Source of the DNA: Flavobacterium silvaticum | GTDB lineage: Bacteria > Bacteroidota > Bacteroidia > Flavobacteriales > Flavobacteriaceae | Assembly (NCBI RefSeq): GCF_012911565.1 | Contig: NZ_JAAMPU010000099.1 | Location: 119,126-183,125, forward strand | Direction of reading: 5' to 3' | DNA length: 64,000 nt | In this document: one piece after another, positions 17,156 to 26,803 of the stretch | Position numbering within the stretch: the stretch's first letter is position 1 | Layout: every line of letters starts with the position of its first letter | Made by a program: the position numbers and the translations under genes | Notes under the pieces: generated by a model | The model's database searches: none | The model's input: the letters and a program-made list of their open reading frames with translations, nothing else | What the model was told of the DNA's origin: nothing

Positions 17156-19822
17156 ATGCCAGAACAAAAACAAAAATACTTACGGCTTTCCGGTCTTGAA
17201 CCGTTAATCGTCACCCCTGAATCCAACTTCATCAATGTTGGCGAGCGCACCAATGTCACAGGCTCACGTAAATTCCTGCGTCTGATAAAAGAAGAACAAT
17301 ATGATGAAGCCCTCGACATTGCACGCGGCCAGGTAGAAGGCGGCGCACAGATCATTGACATAAACATGGACGAAGGCATGCTTGACGGGGTTCAGGCCAT
17401 GACGCGTTTCCTCAACCTGATTGCCGCAGAACCGGATATTTCCCGGGTTCCGGTCATGATCGATTCTTCCAAATGGGAAATCATCGAAGCCGGTCTCAAA
17501 GTCGCCCAGGGCAAAAGCGTCGTCAACTCGATTTCACTCAAGGAAGGCGAAGAAAATTTCATCCATCACGCCAAACTTGTAAAGCGGTATGGTGCCGCGG
17601 TTATCGTGATGGCTTTTGATGAAGTCGGACAAGCCGATACATACGAAAGGCGCATCGAAATCTGTAAAAGATCTTATGATATACTGGTTGATAAAGTTGG
17701 TTTTCCCGCCGAAGACATCATTTTCGATCCGAATATTTTTCCCGTTGCCACCGGAATGGAAGAACATCGTTTGAACGCACTCGACTTTTTCCGTGCGACC
17801 AAATGGATTCGGGAAAATCTGCCTTATGCCCATATCTCTGGAGGCGTAAGCAATGTGTCATTTTCGTTTAGGGGTAATGATAAAGTACGCGAGGCGATGC
17901 ATTCGGCATTTTTATATCATGCCATCCAAAACGGAATGACCATGGGAATCGTCAATCCTGAAATGCTTGAGGTCTACGATGAAATTCCAAAAGACTTGCT
18001 TGAAGCGGTAGAAGATGTTTTGCTTGACAGACGTGATGATGCCACGGAAAGACTTCTCGACCTTGCCGAAAGTTTCAAAGGGCAAATAAAATCCGACGAA
18101 AAAGCGATACAGGAATGGCGTTCGGGTTCTGTACAGGAACGATTGACCCACGCATTGGTCAAAGGAATCGACGAGTTTATTGAAATCGATGTTGAAGAAG
18201 CACGTCGGCAATCAGCCAAACCGATCCACGTCATCGAACAGAACTTAATGGACGGAATGAACGTCGTAGGCGATTTGTTCGGAAGCGGAAAGATGTTCCT
18301 GCCTCAGGTGGTAAAATCGGCACGCGTGATGAAAAAAGCAGTGGCTTACCTCTTACCTTTTATAGAACAGGAGAAAGACGGAACATCCCAATCGGCTGGA
18401 AAAATCCTCATGGCCACCGTAAAAGGCGACGTTCACGACATTGGCAAAAACATCGTATCCGTCGTTCTCGGATGCAACAATTACGAGATCATCGATTTGG
18501 GCGTGATGGTTCCGCCTGAAAAAATCATCGAAGCCGCGCAAAAGGAAAATGTCGATATCATTGGTTTGTCCGGATTGATTACACCTTCACTTGACGAAAT
18601 GGTCTATCTGGCAAAAGAAATGGACCGGCTGAATATAAAAATCCCTGTCATGATTGGCGGTGCGACAACTTCACGCGCGCACACAGCTGTGAAAATCGCT
18701 CCGGAATACAAGGAAACGGTCGTTCATGTAAACGATGCATCGCGTGCGGTGACTGTCGCGGGTAATTTGCTGGGCAACGGAAAAATCGATTATGCCTCGT
18801 CGCTGAGGTCAGAATACGATACCTTGAGAGACGGCTATTTGAACCGAGCCCGGGACAAGGATTTCCTGTCAATCGAACAGGCGCGCCAGAATAAGCTGGT
18901 GCTTGATTTCAATCCGGTCAAACCGAACTTTATCGGGACAAAAATCATCGAGGTTCCCATATCGGAACTTATTCCCTATATCGATTGGACACCGTTTTTC
19001 AGGACGTGGGAATTGCACGGGAAATATCCGGCGATCCTGACTGATGAAGTCGTTGGTGAAGAAGCGACGTCTTTGTTTGCAGACGCACGGAAAATGCTCG
19101 AAACGATTGTATTTGAAAATAAGCTCAAGGCTTCTGGAATTTACGGGATTTTTCCTGCCAACACGGTCGATTCTGACGATGTTGAAGTTCGGAACGAATC
19201 AGGCGATTCCATAGGGAAATTCCTTACACTTCGTCAGCAATCCCAAAAGACAAAAGGAGCTCCGAATTTGGCGTTGGCAGATTTCATTGCTCCAAAAGAA
19301 AGCGGTCTTCAGGATTACATCGGGGCATTTTGTGTAACTACAGGTTTTGGTGTTGAAGAATGGGCAGCTGAATTCGAAAAAGACCACGACGATTACAATT
19401 CCATTCTGGTCAAAGCGCTCGCCGATAGATTGGCAGAAGCTTTTGCCGAATACCTGCACGAAAAAATCCGCAAGGAGATCTGGGGTTATGATGCCGATGA
19501 AACCTTGTCAAATGAAGGCCTGATTTCTGAAAAATACAAAGGAATGCGTCCGGCTCCAGGTTATCCGGCTTGTCCAGATCATTTGGAGAAACCGGAAATC
19601 TGGAAACTGCTCGATGTTGAAACTGCAATCGGGGTGACGTTGACCGAAAGTATGGCTATGTGGCCGGCATCGTCCGTTTCCGGATATTATTTCGCACATC
19701 CGCAAAGCAAGTATTTCGGGCTCGGAAAAATCAAGGAAGACCAGGTTGCCGATTATGCGATACGTCGTGGGATTTCTTTGGAGGAAGCTACGAAATGGCT
19801 GAATCCGAATATTGCTGATTAA
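17156..19822 (+). CDS. metH: methionine synthase, pterin- and cobalamin-binding part (split MetH, C-terminal part)
   Basis: An 888-residue protein holding the remaining MetH modules: methyltetrahydrofolate-binding (residues about 20-290), the cobalamin cap and B12-binding domain with GDVHDIGKN (the B12 ligand is His427), and the SAM-dependent activation domain (about 560-885) with [15 protein letters not shown]. It moves methyl from 5-methyl-THF through cobalamin to homocysteine bound by the first subunit, so the organism makes or imports B12. A MITE-like element separates it from the first part, so it may rely on readthrough or on its own promoter. metF follows. Confidence 0.95.
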   Translation: MPEQKQKYLRLSGLEPLIVTPESNFINVGERTNVTGSRKFLRLIKEEQYDEALDIARGQVEGGAQIIDINMDEGMLDGVQAMTRFLNLIAAEPDISRVPVMIDSSKWEIIEAGLKVAQGKSVVNSISLKEGEENFIHHAKLVKRYGAAVIVMAFDEVGQADTYERRIEICKRSYDILVDKVGFPAEDIIFDPNIFPVATGMEEHRLNALDFFRATKWIRENLPYAHISGGVSNVSFSFRGNDKVREAMHSAFLYHAIQNGMTMGIVNPEMLEVYDEIPKDLLEAVEDVLLDRRDDATERLLDLAESFKGQIKSDEKAIQEWRSGSVQERLTHALVKGIDEFIEIDVEEARRQSAKPIHVIEQNLMDGMNVVGDLFGSGKMFLPQVVKSARVMKKAVAYLLPFIEQEKDGTSQSAGKILMATVKGDVHDIGKNIVSVVLGCNNYEIIDLGVMVPPEKIIEAAQKENVDIIGLSGLITPSLDEMVYLAKEMDRLNIKIPVMIGGATTSRAHTAVKIAPEYKETVVHVNDASRAVTVAGNLLGNGKIDYASSLRSEYDTLRDGYLNRARDKDFLSIEQARQNKLVLDFNPVKPNFIGTKIIEVPISELIPYIDWTPFFRTWELHGKYPAILTDEVVGEEATSLFADARKMLETIVFENKLKASGIYGIFPANTVDSDDVEVRNESGDSIGKFLTLRQQSQKTKGAPNLALADFIAPKESGLQDYIGAFCVTTGFGVEEWAAEFEKDHDDYNSILVKALADRLAEAFAEYLHEKIRKEIWGYDADETLSNEGLISEKYKGMRPAPGYPACPDHLEKPEIWKLLDVETAIGVTLTESMAMWPASSVSGYYFAHPQSKYFGLGKIKEDQVADYAIRRGISLEEATKWLNPNIAD

Positions 19823-19920
19823 GCCGGTCAACAGTTGGCCTCGAGTAAAAACAAACAGTCTTTCGATTGGGAAACGGAGATTGTAAAAGAATCAAGAATT
19901 TCCCGCTAACGAAATCACCG

Positions 19921-19939
19921 TTAACCGTTATCTGTTAAC
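19921..19939 (-). repeat. GTTAAC-rich 19-mer, copy 3
   Basis: Exact reverse complement of copy 1, followed by another partial unit (CGTTAACCC). It ends 15 bases before the metF start codon. Confidence 0.85.
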
Positions 19940-19954
19940 CGTTAACCCAATTAT

Positions 19955-20911
19955 ATGAAAGTAACCGAACACATACAAAATGCCGCCGGCAAACCGCTTT
20001 TCTCATTCGAAATCCTGCCCCCGCTCAAAGGCCAGAACATCCAATCCATTTTTGACAGCATCGATCCGCTGATGGAATTCAATCCGCCGTTTATCGATGT
20101 GACTTACCATCGCGAGGAATACGAATTCAAGGAGCTGGAAAATGGCCTGCTCGAGAAAAAAGTCGTTAAGAAACGTCCGGGAACAGTCGGGATTTGTGCG
20201 GCCATACAGAATAAATACCAGGTAGATGCCGTGCCTCACGTACTTTGCGGTGGCTTTACCAAAGAAGATACGGAGAATTTGTTGATTGACCTTGACTTTC
20301 TCGGAATCAACAATGTCGTGGCATTGCGGGGTGATGCCATCAAAAGCGAAATCTATTTCAAGCCTGAAAAAGAAGGTCATGCGTACGCTACCGAACTGGT
20401 TTCGCAAATATCGAATCTGAACAACGGAATCTATCTGGACAACGATCTCAAGAATGTGAGTAAAACCGATTTTTGTATTGGCGTGGCCGGTTATCCGGAG
20501 AAACACATGGAGGCGCCGAGTTTGGATTCGGATTTATATTTCCTCAAACAAAAAATCAAGAACGGAGCCGATTATATCGTGACGCAAATGTTCTTCGACA
20601 ACAAAAAATTCTTTGATTTTGTTGACAAATGCCGCACTGCCGGAATCACGATTCCCATAATTCCGGGGCTTAAACCTATTTCGACCAAAAAGCAACTGAA
20701 CCAGATTCCGCATCGGTTCAGTGTAGATTTACCAGATGATTTGATCATGGAAGTAGTCAAAGCGAAAGATAATGACGCCATTCGCCAGATTGGGATTGAA
20801 TGGTGTACGGCCCAAAGTAAAGAACTGGTGGCTGCCGGAATTCCGGTGTTGCATTATTATTCTATGGGGAAGGCTGAGAATGTTAAGGCGATTGCGAAGG
20901 AGGTTTTTTAG
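19955..20911 (+). CDS. metF: 5,10-methylenetetrahydrofolate reductase
   Basis: A 318-residue flavoenzyme that reduces methylene-THF to 5-methyl-THF, the methyl donor for MetH. The TIM-barrel family markers are visible: FSFEILPPLKG near the N-terminus, VDVTYH-like FIDVTYHREE, ALRGD, and DYIVTQMFFDN in the second half. The length is typical of MetF (about 300). It is the last gene of the methionine block, 132 bases after metH, with a GTTAAC repeat just before the start codon. No separate regulatory RNA was seen before it. Confidence 0.95.
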   Translation: MKVTEHIQNAAGKPLFSFEILPPLKGQNIQSIFDSIDPLMEFNPPFIDVTYHREEYEFKELENGLLEKKVVKKRPGTVGICAAIQNKYQVDAVPHVLCGGFTKEDTENLLIDLDFLGINNVVALRGDAIKSEIYFKPEKEGHAYATELVSQISNLNNGIYLDNDLKNVSKTDFCIGVAGYPEKHMEAPSLDSDLYFLKQKIKNGADYIVTQMFFDNKKFFDFVDKCRTAGITIPIIPGLKPISTKKQLNQIPHRFSVDLPDDLIMEVVKAKDNDAIRQIGIEWCTAQSKELVAAGIPVLHYYSMGKAENVKAIAKEVF

Positions 20912-21047
20912 GAAGATCGGGAGTTATTAGTTCGGAAGATTAGAAGATGATTATTGAGCACAAAGTTTAAAAGATCGTTTATAAGCTGTTCCAAAGAAAG
21001 ATCTAATGCGAAAAAAACGTCTAACTATGCCCTCAGATTTTCCTAAC

Positions 21048-21181
21048 TTTAACATTTGAGGTAGAAAAAATGTACACAGGGTATTCGTCCAAATCATACC
21101 TTGTCATAGGGAAGGGGCCAATGTTGTCCCTACGAAATTCCGGATAATCCTAAGTACATAAAAAATGTACTTTATGTTAAA
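21048..21181 (+). mobile_element. MITE-like element, copy B (134 bp)
   Basis: Same size, ends and orientation as copy A; the CTTGTCATAGGGAAGGGGCC core is identical (21100-21119) and is followed by GTCCCTA. The left end has diverged more than the right. It sits in the 646-bp gap between metF and the PagL-like gene. In the same gap GGGTACATGAAAAATGTA at 21386-21403 looks like an isolated element end. I see no gene in the rest of this gap. Confidence 0.78.
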
Positions 21182-21557
21182 ATTCAATCACAACTCATAC
21201 GTTATGGATTTGCATATCACATCTTCATTTTCCTTAGCACGAATTTTAACTAACTGGCAGCTTGCATAAGTGAAGTAATCCGGTTCGGGTCAACTCCGGA
21301 AAATAAAATCTTATTTAAAAGCTGTTGCACAATTCCATGTTGCAAAAAATCACAAAACACAAAATCACGCAACCACTTTTAAGAAATGGGTACATGAAAA
21401 ATGTAATTGGGGTATTATGTTGAAGTTTACCTTTATAGGGTGGGAGGGTGAATAAACATGAACAATTTCCTTAGGACTGACCTGTTTTGAATTTTTGTAG
21501 TCTCACAATAGATATTAGACATCTGACTTACTTATATTTGCCGCATTCCCATCAAGA

Positions 21558-22688
21558 ATGAAACACATTTACGGCATTGTGGCATTGTTTTTTTCAGGAT
21601 TTCTGTTCGCCCAGGATTTGAGCCTGACGACACAAACCGTCAATGCATCGTCTGAAACCAACAACATAGAAGTCTCCTACTTCCGCGGAAACATCTATCA
21701 ACACACAGCTTATGTCACCCATCTCATCACGGGTCATCCCGATGGTGTTTTGATTAGTCTTAACCGCCAGACTTTCGGCGCCAAAGAATGGGAGCAAGCC
21801 TACAATTTCCCAGATTACGGCATGTCTTTCCAATACCAGGATTTCGGTAATGAAACGCTGGGAAAAGCTATGGCGCTCGCGGTACATTACAACTTTTATT
21901 TCCTTAATCGGCATTTGCAGTTCCGTATTTCTCAGGGAATCGGGTACGCGACGAATCCGTATGACAAGGAAACGAATTACAAGAACAATGCATTCGGGTC
22001 TACGTTGCTCAGCAGTAATCTGTTCATGTTGAATTATAAAAAGCAGCATCTCGTGGGCCGATTTGGAATCCAGGCTGGATTGATGTTCACGCATTTTTCC
22101 AACGGACGCGTCAAGTCGCCCAATAGCGGAATCAATACCTATGCGGCCAATATCGGGGTCAACTATAACCTCGATGCTGAACAGCCGCAATATGTTTCGA
22201 ACGATACCTTGTCGCGGAAAAGCTGGCGTGAACCCTTACGATACAGTTTGTATTTCAGGTCAGGTGTAAGCGAAAGCCTTATTGTGGGAAGCGGACAGAA
22301 ACCATTTTACCATATCGGGCTTGCCGTAGACAAACGCGTCGGACGTAAAAGCGCCATCCAATTGGGAACCGATATTTTCTTTTCACTCTATCTCAAAGAA
22401 TATATCCGGTATATGTCAATCGCTTACCCGGATAGGCCCTATCTCGACCCAAATACCGATTATAAACGAGTCGCCGTTTTTGTCGGACACGAATTGTTCG
22501 TCAACAGATTATCCATAGAAACCCAGGTTGGATTTTACGTTTACAAGCCTTATAAATATGAATCTGATGTCTATCAACGGCTCGGGGCGAAATATTACGT
22601 AACCAAAAACCTGTTTGCAGGCATCGCCCTTAAAGCCCACGGCGGCCGGGCAGAAGCCATTGAGGTTGGAATAGGAGCAAGGATTTAA
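21558..22688 (+). CDS. acyloxyacyl hydrolase / PagL-like lipid A 3-O-deacylase
   Basis: A 376-residue outer-membrane barrel protein with the signal MKHIYGIVALFFSGFLFAQ. The PagL-family catalytic signature THFSNG is present, with His179 and Ser181 as the likely catalytic pair. Alternating hydrophobic strands continue to the C-terminus (EVGIGARI). It is about twice as long as PagL (about 170), as is common in Bacteroidota acyloxyacyl hydrolases. It would remove an acyl chain from lipid A and change surface charge and recognition. TATATTTG at 21533-21540 may be its promoter. The lipoprotein gene starts one base after its stop, so they form an operon. Confidence 0.85.
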   Translation: MKHIYGIVALFFSGFLFAQDLSLTTQTVNASSETNNIEVSYFRGNIYQHTAYVTHLITGHPDGVLISLNRQTFGAKEWEQAYNFPDYGMSFQYQDFGNETLGKAMALAVHYNFYFLNRHLQFRISQGIGYATNPYDKETNYKNNAFGSTLLSSNLFMLNYKKQHLVGRFGIQAGLMFTHFSNGRVKSPNSGINTYAANIGVNYNLDAEQPQYVSNDTLSRKSWREPLRYSLYFRSGVSESLIVGSGQKPFYHIGLAVDKRVGRKSAIQLGTDIFFSLYLKEYIRYMSIAYPDRPYLDPNTDYKRVAVFVGHELFVNRLSIETQVGFYVYKPYKYESDVYQRLGAKYYVTKNLFAGIALKAHGGRAEAIEVGIGARI

Positions 22689-22689
22689 T

Positions 22690-23436
22690 ATGAAAAAAGC
22701 TATCCTGATTTTATCGGCCGTTATTTTTTCGGCATGTTCGTCACCTGAAAATTGCTTCAAAAGTTCAGGTGAGGCGACTACAAAAGAAATTGATGTTTCG
22801 GAAACGCCTTTCACAAAGATCGAAATCAATGAAGGTATCAGTCTTGTCATCAAACAAGGCGATGATTACAGTGTCAGCATTCATTCAGGGAAGCATATCA
22901 TTGACGATGTCGAAACCAAAATCACAGACGGAAAAATCACTTTTACACAGGATTCAGGGTGTAACTTTACGCGTGCTTACAATGAAACCGTAGTTTACAT
23001 TACGGCTCCTCAAATTGAAGAAATTTATTCAAATGGAAATGGTGAAGTACGTTCCGACGGTGTGCTGAGCTATTCGACGCTTCGTTTGTTTTCGATGGAT
23101 TTTTTCGGAGGTGTCGGAACGGGAGATTTCCATATAGATGTCGATAATACACAGCTGGTTGTTGAATCCAATCACGTTTCCGGGTTTTACATCAACGGAC
23201 ATACCGACCAATTGCTGCTCAATTTCTATAATGGTGTCGGACGTTTTGAAGGTGCCGGTTTACTTGCGGAAGGCATCATTGTTTTCCAACGCGGCTCGAA
23301 CGATATGACCGTGCATCCAATACAGACGCTGGACGGAAACATCTATAGTACGGGAAATGTAATTTCAGTATCGCATCCGATAAACGAACCAACTGTGGTT
23401 GCGCATTACACAGGACGATTGATTTTCCAGGATTAA
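22690..23436 (+). CDS. GIN-domain (DUF2807) lipoprotein
   Basis: A 248-residue lipoprotein: the lipobox is FSACS, with the acylated Cys at residue 17. Residues about 35-230 form a head GIN domain, a right-handed beta-helix type fold known from Bacteroidota surface proteins (typical start FTKIEINEGISLVIKQGD). Function unknown; an adhesive or cell-envelope role is suspected for the family. It is co-transcribed with the PagL-like gene. Its stop codon abuts the gldA stop codon with no gap, so the two genes are transcribed tail to tail. Confidence 0.85.
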   Translation: MKKAILILSAVIFSACSSPENCFKSSGEATTKEIDVSETPFTKIEINEGISLVIKQGDDYSVSIHSGKHIIDDVETKITDGKITFTQDSGCNFTRAYNETVVYITAPQIEEIYSNGNGEVRSDGVLSYSTLRLFSMDFFGGVGTGDFHIDVDNTQLVVESNHVSGFYINGHTDQLLLNFYNGVGRFEGAGLLAEGIIVFQRGSNDMTVHPIQTLDGNIYSTGNVISVSHPINEPTVVAHYTGRLIFQD

Positions 23437-24339
23437 TCAGGCTTCTTTATTCCCGGTCATTTCACGGAATACGGTTTCCAGATTTTTGGAGCGTTGGTTC
23501 ATCGACAGTATTTTAAGATCGTTCGATTGGGCAAAATCAAAGATCGACGGACGCATGTCGTTTGCTGTTTCAAACTGCAATACCCATTTGTTTTCCTCGG
23601 TATTATCGGCAGCCGCCAGATTTGAAAGCGTCAACAGCGCGGCATCTATCCGTTTATCGAATTCCACTTCCACAACCTGCACATCAGTTTCCTGCAATTT
23701 CTCAATGGCGCGGTCTGCAACGATTTTCCCGTGATCGATAATGATGACGCGGTCACAGATGGCCTCGACTTCCTGCATAATGTGAGTCGACAGGAAAACG
23801 GTTTTATTTTTTCCCGCCTGACGGATAACCTGACGGATTTCGACCAGTTGGTTCGGATCGAGGCCCGTGGTCGGTTCGTCCAGGATCAGGACTTCCGGAT
23901 CGTGCAGCAACGCATTGGCCAGTCCGACACGCTGGCGATATCCTTTTGAAAGTTGTCCGATTTTTTTGTGCGCTTCCGGTTTGAGGCCTGTCAATTGGAT
24001 GACTTCTTCGATCCGATTCTTTTTTACGCCATAAATTCCAGCGTTGAATTCAAGATATTCACGAACATATAAATCCAGGTAAAGCGGATTGTGTTCCGGA
24101 AGATAGCCTACCGATTTCTGGACTTTTTGCGGATCTTTTTCCACATCGAAACCATTAACTACAGCTTGTCCTGAATCTGCTGACAGAAATGTGGTCAGGA
24201 TTTTCATCAACGTCGATTTTCCGGCTCCGTTTGGCCCAAGGAATCCAACTATCTGTCCTTTGGGAATTGAGAATGATACAGCATCAAGTGCTTTCTGGCT
24301 TCCGTAGCTTTTGGTGATTTGGCTGACTTCTATCGACAT
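23437..24339 (-). CDS. gldA: gliding motility ABC transporter ATP-binding protein
   Basis: A 300-residue ATPase of the GldA/GldF/GldG ABC transporter needed for flavobacterial gliding. Walker A is GPNGAGKST (about residues 34-42), the signature is LSKGYRQR, Walker B is VLILDEPTTGLDP and the H-loop His is in STHIMQEVE. The C-terminal 90 residues form the regulatory extension typical of GldA. Partner genes gldF and gldG are not in this window. Its 5' end faces the aromatic operon leader, so the region 24340-24490 carries divergent promoters. Confidence 0.9.
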   Translation of the reverse strand: MSIEVSQITKSYGSQKALDAVSFSIPKGQIVGFLGPNGAGKSTLMKILTTFLSADSGQAVVNGFDVEKDPQKVQKSVGYLPEHNPLYLDLYVREYLEFNAGIYGVKKNRIEEVIQLTGLKPEAHKKIGQLSKGYRQRVGLANALLHDPEVLILDEPTTGLDPNQLVEIRQVIRQAGKNKTVFLSTHIMQEVEAICDRVIIIDHGKIVADRAIEKLQETDVQVVEVEFDKRIDAALLTLSNLAAADNTEENKWVLQFETANDMRPSIFDFAQSNDLKILSMNQRSKNLETVFREMTGNKEA

Positions 24340-24445
24340 GAAAATCTTGGTTTAGGGCAAAAGTAAGCGAACTGGTTTAAATAACGCAAGTCGAGCGTGC
24401 AGATTGCCGTCTAAAAAAAGCTATCGAAAAAAAGAGCAAAAAATG

Positions 24446-24474
24446 TTGCGGCAAAACTATTTTTCCTATTTTAG
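24446..24474 (+). promoter_or_regulatory. candidate promoter of the aromatic operon
   Basis: TTG (24446-24448) and TATTTTAG (24467-24474) are spaced by 18 bases, close to the TTG-N-TAnnTTTG form. Transcription from here would include the aromatic leader peptide. Confidence 0.45.
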
Positions 24475-24491
24475 CCCAACAACAAAGCAAA

Positions 24492-24569
24492 ATGAGCACG
24501 ACTACGTTTTATACCAATTCCTTTTATTATTTCTGGAGCAGAAATCGGGAACGGTATGTAGTGGCTTAA
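24492..24569 (+). CDS. aromatic leader peptide (25 residues, Phe/Tyr/Trp-rich)
   Basis: A tiny ORF starting MSTTTFYTNSFYYFWSR. Eight of 25 codons are aromatic: three Phe, four Tyr and one Trp, with five of them in a row. It ends at TAA 24567-24569, 31 bases before a terminator. ATCGGGA inside the ORF (24544-24550) repeats the terminator 3' arm and can pair with TCCCGAT of its 5' arm (24602-24608), giving an antiterminator. The genes downstream make phenylalanine and the common aromatic precursor. Ribosome stalling on scarce aromatic aminoacyl-tRNA would permit readthrough. Confidence 0.88.
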   Translation: MSTTTFYTNSFYYFWSRNRERYVVA

Positions 24570-24599
24570 GTTGATTATTAATTCAAGAACACAAATACG

Positions 24600-24630
24600 A
24601 ATCCCGATGCAAATCGGGATTTTTCTTTTT
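24600..24630 (+). terminator. attenuator terminator of the aromatic operon
   Basis: ATCCCGAT (24601-24608) pairs with ATCGGGAT (24613-24620) around a GCAA loop, followed by TTTTTCTTTTT that runs up to the pheA start codon. Lying between a promoter and the first gene, it must be conditional. Confidence 0.9.
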
Positions 24631-25497
24631 ATGGACAATACAGTTACAATAGGAATCCAGGGAATCAAAGGTTCGTTCCATCATCAGGTGGCATCGGAGT
24701 ATTTTGATTTCGATCACGAGCTTGATGAATGCATGTCGTTCGACAGCCTTGTTTCGAACCTCAAATCAGGAAAAGCGAATAAAGCCGTGATGGCACTTGA
24801 GAATTCAATCGCGGGTTCCATCATCCCGAATTACGCGTTGATCGATAAGAACGACCTTCACATCATCGGCGAGCATTATCTCAATATCCATATGAATCTG
24901 ATGGTGTTGCCAGGCCAGAAAATCGAAGATATCACCGAAGTCCATTCCCACCCGATCGCGTTGTTGCAGTGCGGTGTATTCTTCGCCCAATATCCGCATA
25001 TTAAACTCGTCGAAAGCGGAGATACAGCCGAAACGGCCCAACGCATCGCCACCCAAAAGCTCAAAGGAATCGGAGCAGTTGCAGCGCCGGTTGCCGCAAG
25101 TTTGTACGGCCTTGAAATCCTTGCTGCCGGAATCCACACGGTCAAAAGCAATATGACGCGGTTCGTGATCGTGAAGACTGAAAATAAGGTCTTGCCCAAA
25201 GAAGAAATCAACAAGGCTTCGATCAAATTCGAGCTTGACGATACGCCGGGTGCGCTTGCATCGGTTTTAAACATGATGACGACATCGAAACTCAACCTGA
25301 CCAAAATACAATCGATGCCGATTATTGAAACGCCTTTTCAGTATTCGTTTTTCGTCGATGTGGTTTTCGATAAATACAAACACTACGAAAAAGCCAAAAA
25401 GATACTCGAACTCATGACCACTCATTTTAAAGTGCTTGGCGAATATACCCGGGGAATTTCACCGGAACAGAGCGAAGCTAAAACCGGAACAAGATGA
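24631..25497 (+). CDS. pheA: prephenate dehydratase
   Basis: A 288-residue enzyme converting prephenate to phenylpyruvate. The start is ATG 24631 directly after the terminator T-run; the longer frame from 24571 is rejected because it crosses the hairpin. The catalytic domain (about 4-185) has the family TRF motif in NMTRFVIV and the GSFHHQVA/ENSIAG signatures. A C-terminal ACT domain (about 195-275; TPGALASVL) should bind phenylalanine for feedback inhibition. There is no fused chorismate mutase; that activity is supplied by the third gene of the operon. It overlaps the next gene by 4 bp (ATGA). Confidence 0.95.
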   Translation: MDNTVTIGIQGIKGSFHHQVASEYFDFDHELDECMSFDSLVSNLKSGKANKAVMALENSIAGSIIPNYALIDKNDLHIIGEHYLNIHMNLMVLPGQKIEDITEVHSHPIALLQCGVFFAQYPHIKLVESGDTAETAQRIATQKLKGIGAVAAPVAASLYGLEILAAGIHTVKSNMTRFVIVKTENKVLPKEEINKASIKFELDDTPGALASVLNMMTTSKLNLTKIQSMPIIETPFQYSFFVDVVFDKYKHYEKAKKILELMTTHFKVLGEYTRGISPEQSEAKTGTR

Positions 25498-26645
25498 TCG
25501 TTACAGCAGACAGATTAAACACCGTAGCGGAATACTATTTTTCCCGAAAGCTACGTGAAGTGCGTCAATTGGTCGCCGATGGAAAACCGGTCATCAACAT
25601 GGGAATCGGAAGCCCTGATTTGACGCCGCCGGATTCCGTAATAGATGCCATTAAAAATGCAATGGCAGATCCGGGCGCACATCAATACCAAAGCTATCAG
25701 GGTTTGCCCGATTTGCGAAAAGGAATTGCCAGTTTCTACAAATCTTATTTTTCAGTCGATGTCAATCCCGATTCGGAAATTTTGCCGCTTATGGGTTCCA
25801 AAGAAGGCATCATGCATATTTCGCTCGCTTTTTTGAATCCGGGCGATGAGGTGCTGATCCCGAATCCGGGTTACCCAACTTATGAATCGGTGACGCGGTT
25901 GGTTGGTGCGATTCCGAGATTTTTCGATCTGGATGAAGCCAAAAACTGGCAGCCCGATTTTGAAAAACTGGAAGCATCGGATTTGTCGAAAGTGAAACTC
26001 ATGTGGGTCAATTATCCGAACATGCCAACAGGTGCAACAGGTTCTTTGGAGTTATTTGAACAACTCGTTGGCTTTGCCAGAAAACATTCGATTTTGTTGG
26101 TGAACGACAATCCGTATAGTGCCGTCCTCAATTATGATATGCGGTCGATATTTGCGGTTTCGGATGCGAAAGATGTCGCACTTGAACTGAATTCATTGAG
26201 CAAGACATTCAATCTTTCCGGTTGGCGCGTGGGTTATGTAATAGGGAAAAAGGAATTTATAGATGCTGTGCTGACCGTAAAAAGCAACATGGATTCCGGT
26301 ATGTTCTACGGCATCCAGAAAGGTGCGATCGCCGCTTTGCAATTGGGTTGGGATTGGTTCGACAAGCAGAATGCGGTCTATTCCAAGCGACGCGGCCTGA
26401 TTTGGAAATTGGCAGATTTGTTAGGTTGCTCTTATGACAAAAATGCCGTCGGAATGTTCGTTTGGGCCAGATTGCCAGATGATATTCCAGATGCCGAAAA
26501 CTTCGTAGACAAATTGCTTTATGAGAAACATCTGTTCGTTACGCCCGGAAAAATCTTCGGAAGTAACGGCGACAGATACATTCGGTTTTCGCTTTGTTTG
26601 CCGGAAGAAAAAATAAACGAAGCACTTGTGAGAATTAACAGTTAA
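25494..26645 (+). CDS. class I/II PLP aminotransferase, probably aromatic
   Basis: A 383-residue aminotransferase of fold type I. The PLP lysine is Lys237 in LSKTFNLSGWRVGY; NYPNMPTG and the C-terminal RFSLC arginine are also present. The start overlaps the pheA stop by 4 bp. Its position suggests the last step to phenylalanine and tyrosine, or transamination of prephenate to arogenate; the exact substrate is not readable from sequence. In related flavobacterial operons a prephenate dehydrogenase gene (tyrA) often follows; here it does not. Confidence 0.88.
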   Translation: MIVTADRLNTVAEYYFSRKLREVRQLVADGKPVINMGIGSPDLTPPDSVIDAIKNAMADPGAHQYQSYQGLPDLRKGIASFYKSYFSVDVNPDSEILPLMGSKEGIMHISLAFLNPGDEVLIPNPGYPTYESVTRLVGAIPRFFDLDEAKNWQPDFEKLEASDLSKVKLMWVNYPNMPTGATGSLELFEQLVGFARKHSILLVNDNPYSAVLNYDMRSIFAVSDAKDVALELNSLSKTFNLSGWRVGYVIGKKEFIDAVLTVKSNMDSGMFYGIQKGAIAALQLGWDWFDKQNAVYSKRRGLIWKLADLLGCSYDKNAVGMFVWARLPDDIPDAENFVDKLLYEKHLFVTPGKIFGSNGDRYIRFSLCLPEEKINEALVRINS

Positions 26646-26747
26646 CAATTGGCTTTAGTGGAATTGCAATTCAAACAGAGCCTTTCAAAAAATAAGAACC
26701 AATAAAAAAATTCTTGTCTTCGTGGCAAAAAAAAAACAATAAAATAA

Positions 26748-26773
26748 CCTTTGTGTCTTCGTGACTTTGTGTC
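26748..26773 (+). repeat. TTTGTGTCTTCGTG-type short repeat, copy 1
   Basis: CCTTTGTGTCTTCGTGACTT followed by TGTGTC; a copy matching about 24 of 26 bases lies at 60594-60619. Both are in intergenic DNA. The rest of the 158-bp gap here holds A-rich runs and no gene. Confidence 0.6.
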
Positions 26774-26803
26774 AAAATTTGAGCGAAGCGAAAATCTAAA
26801 AAT

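Noticed and set aside
26646..26803. Remnant of tyrA between the aminotransferase and DAHP synthase genes
   Set aside because: None of the frames shows a dehydrogenase motif; the gap is short and A-rich with a dispersed repeat.
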